Below are positions 1 through 10,343 of a DNA stretch of 64,000 nt, piece after piece. A program made the position numbers and the translations under genes. The DNA is from Orientallactaga sibirica. Lineage: Eukaryota > Chordata > Mammalia > Rodentia > Dipodidae. The stretch spans positions 25,041,001 to 25,105,000 of the forward strand of contig JAEOAD010000029.1 of the NCBI GenBank assembly GCA_036365145.1, given 5' to 3'. The first letter of the stretch is position 1. Each line of letters starts with the position of its first letter. The notes below the pieces were generated by a model that was not told the origin of the DNA, searched no databases, and saw only the letters and a program-made list of their open reading frames with translations.

Positions 1-1693
1 ATTTATAGCTGCTCAATTCATAATAGCTAAGAGCTGGAATCAACCCAGATGTCCATCATTAGATGAATGGATAACAAAGATGTGGTATATCTATATTATG
101 GAATTCTATGTAGCAGTAAGGAAAGATGAAATAATGAAATTTGAAAAAAAATAGTCGAACATGGAACAGATCATACTCAGTGAGCTCACTCATTCACAAA
201 AAGATAATCATTGCATGGTATCATTCATCTGTGGCTCCTAACCTGAATTCACCTGAGATGCTGCCAAACTTAATAAGTACCCTGACGACCAGACAATAGG
301 GAGGGTGGGATGGGGAAGGGCAAGGGTGGAAGGGAGTGAAAGGGTGGAAGGCAGGGTAGGGATGGGGGGGGGAAACAAATAGGGACCCAAAAGGAAATGA
401 TACTATAAAACCCTATATTCTGAACAACAGGCTAAAACATTGATCCTTTAGCAGGCCCACAGAAGGAACACCTGAACTAAAGGGAACTGGAGAGAACATC
501 ATGAATACCAACTTAATCTTTTCCTGTTTCACTCTCTCCCTCTCCCTCTCTCTCTTCTTCTTCTTCTCCTTCTCCTCCTCCTCCTCCTCCTCCTTCTTCT
601 CTCTATACTCACTTTCTCTTTTATATTACGTATCTTTTTCTTCCTTCACCTTCCTTGGTGCTGACTTATAACTCCCAGTACCAGCATAGGGTTAACTTTC
701 ACAATGAGCTGTTGATCTCAGAGACCTACAAGGTTTCCCCCCCAAAAAAGACAGATTTCTGTCAGAGTTCTTGATGACCTGCCAAAGGTTAATGGTAAGA
801 CACTACTGTTGAAGACAGCATACACAGGTGAGACAAAACATGGTGAGACCTGGTCAGAATCTGGAAGAGGGTCAGTCCCCAGACAGTTAGCTAGTCTAGT
901 GCCAGAGGGTGCTAAACGAACAACTCACAGTCTAAGCTACCCAGCAGGAAACAACCTGACGTAATGCTCAAACAAGTACAGTAGTGGCACATAGCCATGG
1001 TGGATAACCAACTGCTCTTGATTTTTCTAACAGATCCACTCAGTGGAATGGAACTCATTGCTGGAACTGGGAAATAAGTCAAAACCACATACAAAAAATG
1101 AGCCCAGTCTCCAATATCAAGCTCCCACCAAATGTGGGCTAGAAGAGGGCCTACACTTATAAACTTCTCTGTAAAATAACTAGGGCCATTCCATCTATCT
1201 AGTACTAACTTCTCTCTTTGTTGGAGAGTTTGCTTTTCTTTTTCAGATGGCCGATGAACCTGAAGGGAGGATCAGCCTATCACACCTCACCAGGGACCCA
1301 GCTGAAACCATAGAGTAATGCGGGGAAAGGGCAAGAGTACAGGGTTCTTGTGAACACAACACCAGAAAAAGGCTGAAGGAGATAAACATAGAGAATATCC
1401 ACCTCCTACTAAGCCAGATATCCAGAGACACAGAGGCTCCCAAAACCTCATCACTGCAGTAGAACTAAAATGAACCAAGATGTCTCAGGGAAATTCACAG
1501 AAGAGGAGGCAGAAAGAGTGTTTGAGCCACAAGTTGGGTCATTATGCACAGAGACTTGGCCTATCCCCCAGAACTCTTGACTACCCCCACAATGCATGAC
1601 CCACATTCCCCATTGATGAGAGTCCCTTTGGAAGGGGGAGGACAGGGAGGATGATAATGGAGTCACCATTATCAATATAAAATTAGAATAATA
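1..1693 (+). mobile_element. L1 LINE 3' end: ORF2 C-terminus plus long 3' UTR (subfamily A)
   Basis: Reading from base 2, the translation matches the conserved C-terminal tail of L1 ORF2 (FIAAQFIIAKSWNQP, DEWITKMWYIY, MEFYVAV). An in-frame TAG at 152-154 interrupts it; the same frame then continues through IILSELTHSQK to a TAA at 239-241, which is probably the original stop. About 1.45 kb of 3' UTR follows, including a G-rich stretch near 300-375 and a CT-rich tract near 525-605. The reverse complement of 60500-62000 has the same UTR, and parts recur at 19952-20945, 34412-35700 and 59298-59605. The element continues left of the window. The copy is dead. Confidence 0.85.
2..241 (+). pseudogene. 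L1 ORF2 C-terminal fragment with one in-frame stop
   Basis: This is the last ~80 codons of an L1 ORF2 (reverse transcriptase/endonuclease protein). It lies in a single frame broken only by TAG at 152-154, and ends at TAA 239-241. The upstream catalytic domains lie outside the window, so coding competence of the whole copy cannot be judged, but this stop would remove the last ~28 residues. Confidence 0.8.
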
Positions 1694-1721
1694 TAAATAA
1701 AATATAAATTATATTAAAAAG

Positions 1722-2005
1722 GAAAGGTAGGACTCTTTTTAATATCCTCCTCCAGACACAAAATGGCCTGGATATGCATGACCTCACAGTGCCTGACACT
1801 ACCTACACAAGACCATCATAACAGGAGGAAAAGATGTTGACATCAAAATAAAAGAGACTGATTGAAAGGGGGAGTGGATATGATGCAGAGTGGAGTTTCA
1901 AAGGGGAAAGTGGGAGGGAGGGAGGGAATTACCATGGGATGTTGTTTACAATTATGGAAGTTCTCAATTAGAAAATAAAAATTTTTAAAAAGAAAGAAAA
2001 AAAGA
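1722..2005 (+). mobile_element. L1 3' UTR terminal fragment (subfamily B)
   Basis: This 280-bp piece matches the reverse complement of the 3' UTR ends at 29548-29960 and 40150-40560. Shared blocks cover the 'cctcacagtgcctgacactacc' stretch, the 'gacatcaaaataaaagag' stretch and the 'ggagtttcaaaggggaaag' stretch. It ends in an A-rich tail. It sits directly after the subfamily A 3' end in the same orientation, so it probably landed in or beside that element's A-rich tail. Confidence 0.75.
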
Positions 2006-2655
2006 CTAATGGTAACAAAGATCTTTTACAATGCTTTTGTATTTGCAACAATCTGATTTGTTTTAAACCATTACTTATGTCTGTAGTTTGAAAAAAAAAC
2101 ATCCTTTTGCATCCTGCAAATAGGAGGCTACATAAAATTTAAGTGTCTTGAGTAAAACTAGTACTTTTAAAAGTAAGAATGCAAATTAATCATGCTCAAA
2201 TTACCTTAGGAAACAAAAAAAGTATCCAATACAGGCCATGGATTAATCAAAATAATGTGGGTGGAAAAGACAATTTCTTGCATTTAGTTTTCATTTAGTT
2301 AATGTCAGGTGCTATAAATTATTGAAAAATAAATGAAAATTCTTTCTCTGCTGTATTAATTAAAGAGTAGGGGAAAATTAAGACAAAGAATAATCAGTCT
2401 TACCAAATTAGTTCATTCTATGATGTTATAACTGCAATGGAAACCCTATGAGACAGAGAGAGTTTTAAAATATTTTGTTCCCTTCTATTAGAAAGTATTA
2501 GAATTCATGTTAGAAAATTAATATTTCATCACTGAAGTTGTAAAACAAAATTAATAAAACTGAAAAATAAAAATTAAAGGTAATATTCAAGATGAAAGAG
2601 ACAAAAGAACTTATGAAAGTAATTTTATGATATATAATTTAATGAAATAAAGCGT
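2006..2655. other. AT-rich sequence, nothing recognised
   Basis: About 650 bp of AT-rich sequence without a recognisable repeat, RNA gene or credible reading frame. It contains short A-runs only. Confidence 0.5.
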
Positions 2656-2659
2656 CCAA

Positions 2660-2706
2660 AACACACACACACACATACACACACACACACTCACAGACAC
2701 ACACAC
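2660..2706. repeat. (CA)n microsatellite
   Basis: A 47-bp imperfect CA/AC dinucleotide tract with a few substitutions (CATA, CTCA, CAGA). Likely polymorphic in length. Confidence 0.95.
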
Positions 2707-2859
2707 AATTGTTGTTCATTCTTATGCATAATTTAATGCTTTCATGAATATAATTTTTTACACATTTAAGTAAAAAAAAAAAAAGTGGATGGTCCCCATT
2801 TTAACTGAAATATATTTAATTTGTGTTCCACATTGTTTACTACCACTATTTTTAATACT

Positions 2860-3065
2860 TTTTTAGTAAGTAGAAATTTTATATAGACATGTCATGTATT
2901 GGTACCATCATTTCCCTCCTGCCTGGCCCCACTCCACTGAGGGCCCTCCTTAGTGGGATTACTGATATTCACCATGGAGTTGTGGGTTTTGAGTTGTTAG
3001 AGCTGCAGCAGTCATTATTTGGGGAGTGATGCCTCTGGATATTCCTTCCCCTTCTACTGTCACCA
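2860..3065 (-). mobile_element. L1 3' UTR fragment (Lx-like), antisense
   Basis: The stretch reading 'ccccactccactgagggccctccttagtggg' followed by 'attcaccatgg' recurs with changes at 23320-23375. It resembles rodent L1 3' UTRs on the minus strand. Short and diverged. Confidence 0.5.
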
Positions 3066-3221
3066 TTAATACAATATGATAAATTATATTTATATTGTAT
3101 TATTTGAATTATATTTTTGTTATTTGTCTCATTTTAGTAGTACTATGGACAAAACACAAAGACTCATGGGTATAAGACAAGCAATCTACCAAATGAGCTT
3201 TAGCTCTAGACAATCATTCTT

Positions 3222-3446
3222 TTTATAAAAATTATTTATTTATTTATGTGCAAGCAAAGAGAGATAGAAGGAAGAGAGACAGAATGGAAGCAACAGGGCC
3301 TCCAGCTGCTGTAAACAAAACAAACTCCATATGCATGCACCACCTTGTGCATCTGTCTTTATGTGGGCACTGGGGAATTGAACTTAGTCATTAGGCTTTG
3401 CAATCAAGTGCCTTAACCACTATACCATCTGTTCAGCCCCCCCCCC
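3222..3446 (-). mobile_element. tRNA-derived SINE, antisense
   Basis: This is the reverse complement of the window's commonest SINE. The tail (ATTT)n and GA-rich tract come first (left), then the body, then the tRNA-like head ending 'accatctgttcagccc', extended by a C-run. It is flanked by an 11-bp TSD (caatcattctt) at 3211-3221 and 3447-3457. Confidence 0.9.
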
Positions 3447-3647
3447 CAATCATTCTTAAGTCATTCACAAATGTAGTTCAATCACCTATGTACTCTGGCA
3501 AGGATCCTCTAATTTAAATAGTTATCAGTTTAGTGGCATATACAATGGCATAAAATGTATAATATAATACTTCTTATTATCTACCCTTTGAAGTTATTAA
3601 TTGTTTCATAGTAACAAAGAGATATCATACACACACACAAATTACAT

Positions 3648-3681
3648 ATATATATATAGAATATATATATATATATATAAA
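3648..3681. repeat. (TA)n microsatellite
   Basis: Two short alternating TA blocks separated by 'gaa'. They are self-complementary and probably length-variable. Confidence 0.9.
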
Positions 3682-3779
3682 AATGTAGACTATCACAAGG
3701 CAGGAGGAGGACCAGGTCTGTTGAGCACAGGCTTCCTTTGACCTCATACTTGGCTCTCTCTTCCACCCAACTCAGATAA

Positions 3780-5228
3780 GTATAGACAACCTGGAACCAA
3801 GAGGTCCAAGATCATCTGACAAAAGTCCTGGATGAGTTCCTGCTTGAAGTCTTCTGGCTGTCATGTCCCTTCCATCTCAGCCACATGTAGACAAGTCAGA
3901 TGCAGTCCTGGCCCAGGCCCTGTGAGTATGTTGTCACTCACTCCATTTCTCCGAGACCAGATACATATCTGCTGTGGAAGCAGACTTGGCAAAAGCCCAC
4001 ACTTGGTCCTCCAGTGCAATCACTAGTACTCCAGTCTCAGCAAAATAAAGAAATTATCTCCAAAACCCAATGCAGAACAATAACAAGAAAGAAAATCAAG
4101 ATATCACCACCAAGAACACCTAGTCCCATAGTTGAAGTCTCCAACATGAACTACTTACAGGAAATTCTGGACAACGATTACAAAAATGTTGTGATATGAT
4201 TGATATACACAGCAAGCTTTAAAAGGACATGAGCAAATACCTAAATTAAATCCAAGACAGCTCAAGCAATGAACTCATAGAACTCAACAGACAACTAAAT
4301 GGATTCAAAGATGAACCTGACACACACCTGAATGAAGTCCAGAACATACTCAAATAGAATGAGAATGGCATACAAATGAAGGAAAATGGAACCCAATAAA
4401 GAAATAAAGTCACTGAAAAAAAAAAAATAAACAGAAATAAAAAATGAAATATCTTAATTTTAAAATACAAAAGTCATCCCCAAAAATATATCATGTGTGG
4501 AGAGATTATCTGGAATTTATGCAATGAGAACAAGGCAGAGGATCAGGATATCAAAATTAATAACATGTTCAAGAAATATATGATAAGAACTTTGAAGGAA
4601 TGTGGGATTCCTTATAAAGACCAAACATTCAAATCATGGGCATAGAAGGAGAAAGAGAAGAGAAGGAGAAGAGAAGGAGGGGAACAGGGAGGGGGAGGAG
4701 AAGGGGAGGAATTTGGTTGGGAAAATATTTTTAATAAAATCATTAAAGAAAATATTCCAAATACTAAGAATGAGAGGCTCCACATCTCAAATTACCATCA
4801 GCTCAGAACTAAGCATTCTAAACACCTGAGTTTATGAAGGATAACTATTGATTAACTCAAACCTATCAATAATAACTCTGAATATCAATTGACTCACCTC
4901 CCTGCCCCCACTCAAAAGACACAGATAAACAGGCTCGATGAGAAAACAAGATCCATCTTTTTGTTATCTTCAAGAAACCCAACTTCCTGGCAAAGATAAA
5001 CATTACCTTAAGGTGAAAGGATGGACAAAGAAATTCCAGCCAAATGGAAATGAGAAATAAGCAGTTTTGCCTATACTAATATCTGCCAAACTACAATAAA
5101 AATCAGAATTAATCACAATAGATAAAACAAGCCACTTTATACTCATCAAGGGAATAATTCACCAAGAGCATATTACAAATTTAAACATATATACATCAAA
5201 CACAAGTGCATCAAAGTTTACACAGTAA
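3780..5228 (+). mobile_element. Decayed L1: 5' region, ORF1-like remnant, ORF2 endonuclease start
   Basis: The left part (3780-4600) holds a GC-richer leader, then a broken Lys/Glu-rich ORF1-like stretch. From about 4850 the translation, with several stops, follows the N-terminal endonuclease of L1 ORF2: a TLNI-type start, a QETQL motif (family QETHL), KVKGW, then an ILIKGIIHQEHI block. The ORF1 RNA-binding core is not recognisable. This is an old, non-functional copy. The internal SINE and later pieces (5401-5640) belong to the same element. Confidence 0.7.
4640..4712. repeat. Purine-rich GGAGAA low-complexity tract
   Basis: The plus strand is almost entirely A and G (gaga/ggagg units) inside the decayed L1. 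It gives spurious reading frames. Confidence 0.85.
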
Positions 5229-5400
5229 AGGCTGAAGATGGAGTAATGGTTAAGACACTTGCCTACAAAGCCTAAGGACCCAGATTTGATTCCACAGTAC
5301 CCACATAAGCTAGATGCACAAGGTGGCACAATTTTATCCCTCTTTCTTTCTCTCTCTCTCTCTCTCTCTATTTGCATCTCTCTCAAATAAATAAAATAAA
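5229..5400 (+). mobile_element. tRNA-derived SINE, internally deleted
   Basis: The head 'ggctgaagatggagtaatggttaag' gives a recognisable box A, and 'gatttgattcc' a box B relative. The middle 'tggagttcgtttgcag' block is missing and the CT tract follows directly. It ends in AAATAAATAAAATAAA. Its insertion splits the L1 ORF2 remnant, with an imperfect TSD (acacagtaaa / acatagtaaa). Confidence 0.85.
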
Positions 5401-5640
5401 TTTAACATAGTAAAATATACTAGATATAAATTCACACATAAATCCAAAAAAATAGTAGTCCGTGAACATAACCCCTCATATCACCAATAGACTTATTATC
5501 TACATGAAAAACACAGAAACTATATGACACCATAGGGCAAATAGAAATCTATAGAGCATTCCATCTCAACTCTACAAGATGGATCTATATACACCAATAA
5601 TTTCTTAAAACTGATAAACACAAAAAAATTGTCATAGTTC
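5401..5640 (+). mobile_element. L1 ORF2 endonuclease remnant, continuation
   Basis: Downstream of the SINE the L1 resumes. The translated IEIYRAFHLNST block matches the 'DIYRTFHP' region of L1 ORF2 endonuclease. Stops and frameshifts abound. Confidence 0.6.
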
Positions 5641-6130
5641 TGGGAGTTACTATGCAGGCTACTGGGGGAGAAAAATCATCATCATTTTACTCATCAGTGG
5701 TTCCTTTCAGCTACACAACCAATCAGTCTGGAAGCATGTTTATATTAGTGCAATGGTGACATGATTGTTAATGGGGTAACCAAATGCTCTGATTATTGTG
5801 AGGCTACTTGGTTCCTTGGGAGGGACTTCATGCCTGGTACTGGCCTAGGAGGTCATACTCTGAGTAGACAAACTACTACTCTTGCTGGCTAAGTTGATAT
5901 GTTTTGTGCCCATCAAGTTGCCCACTATAAAGATTTGTCTGTGCCAATGGATTAATGCCATTTATACCTTTGAGTAGAGAAGCTTTTCTTTGAAAAGAGT
6001 GGTAAGTACAAAGGGGACTCCAAACTCTTCAAAGTGCAGAAAAACACTATTTATCTGAAAATAGTGTGACTGAATTCAGCTGGAGAAAAATAAGTCAAAT
6101 AACACAGGTACAAGGATTCTCATTTGGTCT
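5641..6130 (+). mobile_element. L1 3' UTR-like segment (rodent Lx type)
   Basis: The text 'ttgttaatggggtaaccaaatgctctgatt' and 'catgcctggtactggcc' resembles rodent L1 3' UTRs from memory. It lies directly after the ORF2 remnant in the same orientation, suggesting an internally deleted element. The family call is tentative. Confidence 0.45.
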
Positions 6131-6422
6131 TTAAATTTTAAATTTTAATATATTTAAGAAAAATTGAAAAGTAGTGAAAAAATGATCCAAGATAGGTAGA
6201 AATGCAAATCTTGATTAAAACAATTTTGAGTGGTTTGCAATGAAAGGAGAGTAGCAGTAGGAAGGTAACAGAAAGTGAGGGGAACACCCTTGAAGAAATG
6301 TAAGAAGCTCAAATCAGAAAGTAGAGGACAGTACCAATGTACTATGGATATAGTTACAACTTCAAATTGCATGGATTGTAAAGGCAAAATAAAAATATGA
6401 TTTTGCATGTGTGATTATATAT

Positions 6423-6512
6423 TATACACACACACATATATGTATATATATATATACACATATATATATATATATATATATGTATATATGTGTGTGTATA
6501 ATATATAATATA

Positions 6513-6562
<50 letters not shown>
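6423..6562. repeat. Alternating purine-pyrimidine (TA/CA/TG) cluster
   Basis: About 140 bp of TA, CA and TG dinucleotides with internal inverted symmetry (cacaca ... tgtgtg ... tatata). It can fold back on itself. It is followed directly by an antisense B1-like fragment. Confidence 0.95.
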
Positions 6563-6563
<1 letters not shown>

Positions 6564-6668
6564 GTTTTGTTTTATTTTGTTTGGATACAAGATCTTACCA
6601 TGTTGGTAAGGCTGATCTCGAACTTGAGTTCCTCCTAACTGAGTCTTGGTACTGGGATTAAAGGTACA
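6563..6668 (-). mobile_element. B1-like SINE fragment, antisense
   Basis: 'gatcttaccatgttggtaaggctgatctcgaacttgagttcctcc', then 'tactgggattaaaggtac', is the reverse of the B1/7SL consensus right half. The left part is a T-run (A-tail). Diverged and partial. Confidence 0.65.
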
Positions 6669-7744
6669 ATTCCTAGCAAGTTTGCTATTTTCTAATCTTT
6701 TGTGAAATGTGGTATAAGGTCATGTACTAGGGTTAAGTGGGTAGGCAAAATGCAGCACATATTTTGACACCTTAATTCTAAAGACTAAAAGGCTCTTGCA
6801 TGTTAATAGAAAATCAAACTTATACTGAGAGGAATAGCATAGAAACACTTTTCTGTTTAGCTAAAATATTTCTTGTCTAACCTCAAGTTTCTTATTTGTT
6901 TTGTACTTTATACTGTTTACATTATAGGAGCTAAGAAGACACCTTGGTTTGGCCTTAAAATGCAAAGCTGTCCTCTTTCTATAGCAATGTATATTGCAAG
7001 TTGGTGTGTGTGCATACATATTCTATTGTTTTATAACATTAAACTATATCAATAGCATATATATAAGTTACCTTCATTCATTTAATTTCTGTGAGATTTG
7101 TGTGTGAGATTTGCTAGGATTCCAAAGAACTGATACAGTAGCTACACTTGAACATCCCAACACTGTGATGCTATGTCAGCCTTTTTTTCTTTTGAGCTAA
7201 TTGGGCCAGAGGAGATGGATTATATATATGTGTTGTCTTGCATATAAATTGGAAATTACTCCTTATCCCAACCTGGGGTTGCAGGTGTTTCCTCCATTTT
7301 GTCTGAACAGCAATCTCCATCTTTAGATGAATCCTTTACAAATTATTGGAAACTTACAAGATTTGCTGACAGCCTTCTTAGAAGTCATCAATCAAATTCC
7401 CCCAAGAGAATATTTTATTTTTAAAGGTAGTTTTATAACTTTGATGGCTTCAAAGGTCAAGTTATTTTTTTCTTCCATTTAAGGGTATATCCTGCAATCA
7501 ATCCATTTTAATTCAACATAAGACCTTAGTCCCAAGTTCCACATTTTTTATTAACTGTCACAATTAACCCTGTGTTGCTAAGCAAACTGATTACTTGTAC
7601 TTTATTACAGAGTGTTTCATCTGATTTTTTCTTATAAAGTTTTCATTGATTAAAGATATTTATTTTTCTTATATTGAAATGATAATCAAAACCATGTTTT
7701 TGTACCTGTTTAAGATGCGTAACCTCTTGGGAGTTATGACTAAG
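6669..7744. other. Unclassified AT-rich sequence
   Basis: About 1.1 kb without a recognised mobile element or credible coding region. It contains GC-richer islands near 7260-7320 and short TA runs near 7220. Confidence 0.45.
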
Positions 7745-7758
7745 AAATTATACTTTTA

Positions 7759-7897
7759 CCAACAGTGATGAGTATATTTATATTCCCAGCCCTGTGGGGA
7801 ATGAGTTAAGAAGATTGGGAGTTTGCGGCAAGCCTGGTCTATATAGTTAGACCCTATCTCAAACAATAATAACAATCCCTGAAAATGACAAAAAAAT
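7759..7897 (+). mobile_element. B1-like SINE, old
   Basis: The core reads 'tattcccagccctgtgggga', 'gcaagcctggtctatatagttagaccctatctcaaa', which is the B1 3' half with a decayed A-tail. A perfect 14-bp TSD (aaattatactttta) lies at 7745-7758 and 7898-7911, which fixes the borders despite heavy internal divergence. Confidence 0.8.
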
Positions 7898-8049
7898 AAA
7901 TTATACTTTTAGTTATCTCCTAATAAAACATACCTACATTTAAAAAATTATATCACTTCTGAGATAGCTAATACAAATGTACAGTAGTTTAAATGGATGA
8001 CTCTGAATATGTTCAGGATTTTATCAAAGTTTGTAATTTATATCTGCAG

Positions 8050-8342
8050 CCACTACACGGAGGAGGTGTTACTGTGGGTGGATCCTAGAGTCCAGCCCTA
8101 AGGTGTGTGGGTGGATTTGGAATTCCAGTCTAAAGATATGCAAAGTGCTTGAGCTTTGCCTGAGGTTCCTGAAGTGGGCTTGTGGTTTTCTCTCTCTGCT
8201 TGGACCTGTAAAAGCCAGCCAGACTCTTCTGCCATTGTTGAATTTCCCCTGGACCTACAGGCTTCAAATAAATCCCTTCTTCCTTCCATGAACTGTGTCT
8301 AGTCTAGAGGTTCATCCCAGGAATGTGAGGCTGTCTACTACA
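8050..8342 (+). mobile_element. LTR-like repeat (ERVL-MaLR type), 5' truncated
   Basis: It shares the 'gagtccagccctaag' block and the 3' 'ggcttcaaataaatccc ... ctgtctactaca' end with the element at 11818-12177. It has an AATAAA signal near 8268 and a terminal CA. The class is inferred from LTR-like termini and the internal sequence that follows the related element at 55897. Confidence 0.55.
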
Positions 8343-9139
8343 AAGTGTTTCAAACATACCTCTTTGTCTGAAATAAATGCTCGCTGACTATCATATATAA
8401 ATGTCTGAAATTGACCTTCATTGGGGAAAATGGTTATGTATACATATATGCATACCTAGTGGCTGATATCAATACTCATTATTTAATAAAATTAATGTTC
8501 TTCAGGATGTCTGGATATGTGAAAATATCTTGGAGATAACCCTGCTGGCAAGAGTTGAATATGTTTCATTGAAATGGCCCTGTGTCTGGTCAGAATGGGA
8601 AATTTTGAGTATCTATCTTGTTTACTGTATTGACTTTAATGATACTTTCATAAAATTGTGCTATTGGTCAAGATTCTGGTTCCAGGGAAGATTTAGATTC
8701 CAGAAAGATGCAGGAGATCCAAGGCCCATGGAACCCAACTTTTGGTTACTTGTTCTATTTTCAACAAAAAAAATTTAAAATATGGACTCAGAGGAGGTTA
8801 CATTATAAATTATGAGATTTATTTTACGGAGAATTAGAATCCAGAGGAAGGCTAGTAGGAAGGACCAAGCCAAAAGAAGTTTTCCCTCTTCCTAGCCTGG
8901 CCAAGAGAGGGGAGGGAAGATGGAGAAAATGCCCCACACATAGAGAAAGTCTGGACACACACTTCATAGATATACACACAAAAAGCAAAAAAGTAGAATT
9001 AAAGCCACAAGATTCCCCCTTACCTAGACTCAGCAAAGAGTAAGAGAGAATAAGGGACTCAGAACTTGAGAGAATACACGTGCAGCAAAGCAAGAAAGCA
9101 CACACAAAAAAAAAAAAAAAGAAAGAAAAGAAAGGAAAA
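8343..9139. other. Unclassified sequence
   Basis: Nothing is recognised with confidence. 8820-9070 is purine-rich in blocks, and the open frames here are low-complexity artefacts. 8460-8780 looks single-copy within this window. Confidence 0.4.
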
Positions 9140-9210
9140 GGAAGGAAGGAAGGAAGGAAGGAAGGAAGGAAGGAAGGAAGGAAGGAAGGAAGGAAGGAAG
9201 GAAGGAAGGA
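9140..9210 (+). repeat. (GGAA)n microsatellite, ~18 uninterrupted units
   Basis: A 71-bp perfect GGAA tetranucleotide run, preceded by an A-rich and GAAA-rich lead (9105-9139). GGAA is the core ETS-factor site. Perfect arrays of this length are usually polymorphic. Confidence 0.97.
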
Positions 9211-10120
9211 AAAACTTTCCTCCTTTCCAGGAAGGTGAAAAAGAAACTGAGAAAGTATACTCTTCCTCACATTGTGAAAGAACTAAAAGGGCATGGGTCA
9301 AGAGACAGAAATGTGTGCCAAGATGAAGCAGGAAGAATCAGAGATTTACATACATGTGTCAGGCCCATTTATAGATCAAACATCCAATTAGGATAAGGCT
9401 CATCATCAGACGAAGGTATATAAGGGAGATACTTGATTATTTGTGGGTGGAAGGAACAGCAGATAAGTGTGTTAAGATTGGAAAAACTTGAAGAGGCAAG
9501 CACTTGTAACTGGAGTTGCTGCTTGCAGCCATATTGGACGAGACTAGATCAGACACCATTATAGTCATGTCAGAGAAGTCAAGGTGGAATCCCCTTGGCC
9601 CTCTGTTCCAGACTGATTACTCCTATAAAGCTACCTTGTTTCTATTCTCTAGCAGTGTTTTATTCCAATGGATTTTAATTTTAGAGCATTTAAAAGATAG
9701 AAAACTGGCATATCATATAATTGCAAAAGCAAAACATATGACTCTTTTATAAATCTTTACAGTTGTTTGTCTAGCAAATGTGATGTGGGACCTATTCAAA
9801 TTTGAGATGGTATTTAATGAATTAGAGGGATAGGTCCATATCACAGTTCCATGATGCTATTTCTAGTTCTCATCTGCTTCTCTTTTGGATGTCTTAGTAT
9901 CTCCATTGTGTAAGTGTGGGGTAGGATGGACTTTGGATGGGTGTAATGATTGTTACTGAAGTAAACCTGGCTAGTGTTCAATATCTATACCTGGTTACTG
10001 GCATACCCTGCTGTTTGTAATGTCAGTTTCCTGTTTTCTCTATTGCTAATATTTCTACAATTTGGTTTCTCAATTTTGTATTAACAAGCTAGTGTTCACT
10101 CTGTTAAAAATGCAGCTAAG
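9211..10120. other. Unclassified sequence with a TATA-like motif
   Basis: No recognised gene. A 'ggtatataaggga' motif at about 9414-9426 and a short GC-richer block at 9500-9620 could be relics of an LTR, but no TG...CA borders or TSD were found. Confidence 0.35.
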
Positions 10121-10343
10121 GGCTGGAGAGACGGCTTAGCAGTAAAGCACTTGCCTGTAAAGCCTAAGAATGCAAGTTGGAATCTCCAGGTCCCATATAG
10201 CCAGATGCACAGTGATGCAAGCACACAATGTCACACATGCGTAACAAGGGGGCACATGCATCTGGAGTTTATTCTCAGCAGCAGAAGGTCCTGGTGCACC
10301 CATTCTCTTCCTCTGAGCCCCCTAAAAATAAAAAAAATAAAAA
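10121..10343 (+). mobile_element. tRNA-derived SINE (long-body variant)
   Basis: Starts 'ggctggagagacggcttagcag' (box A), with a diverged box B near 10178. It carries the extra 'gcacacaatgtcacacatgcg' segment also seen at 37128, 53328 and 63479, the 'tctggagtttattc' block, and an AATAAA-rich tail. Confidence 0.9.

Noticed and set aside
8824..9326. Open frames with repeated FLPS / GRKE residues
   Set aside because: They are translations of the GGAA microsatellite.
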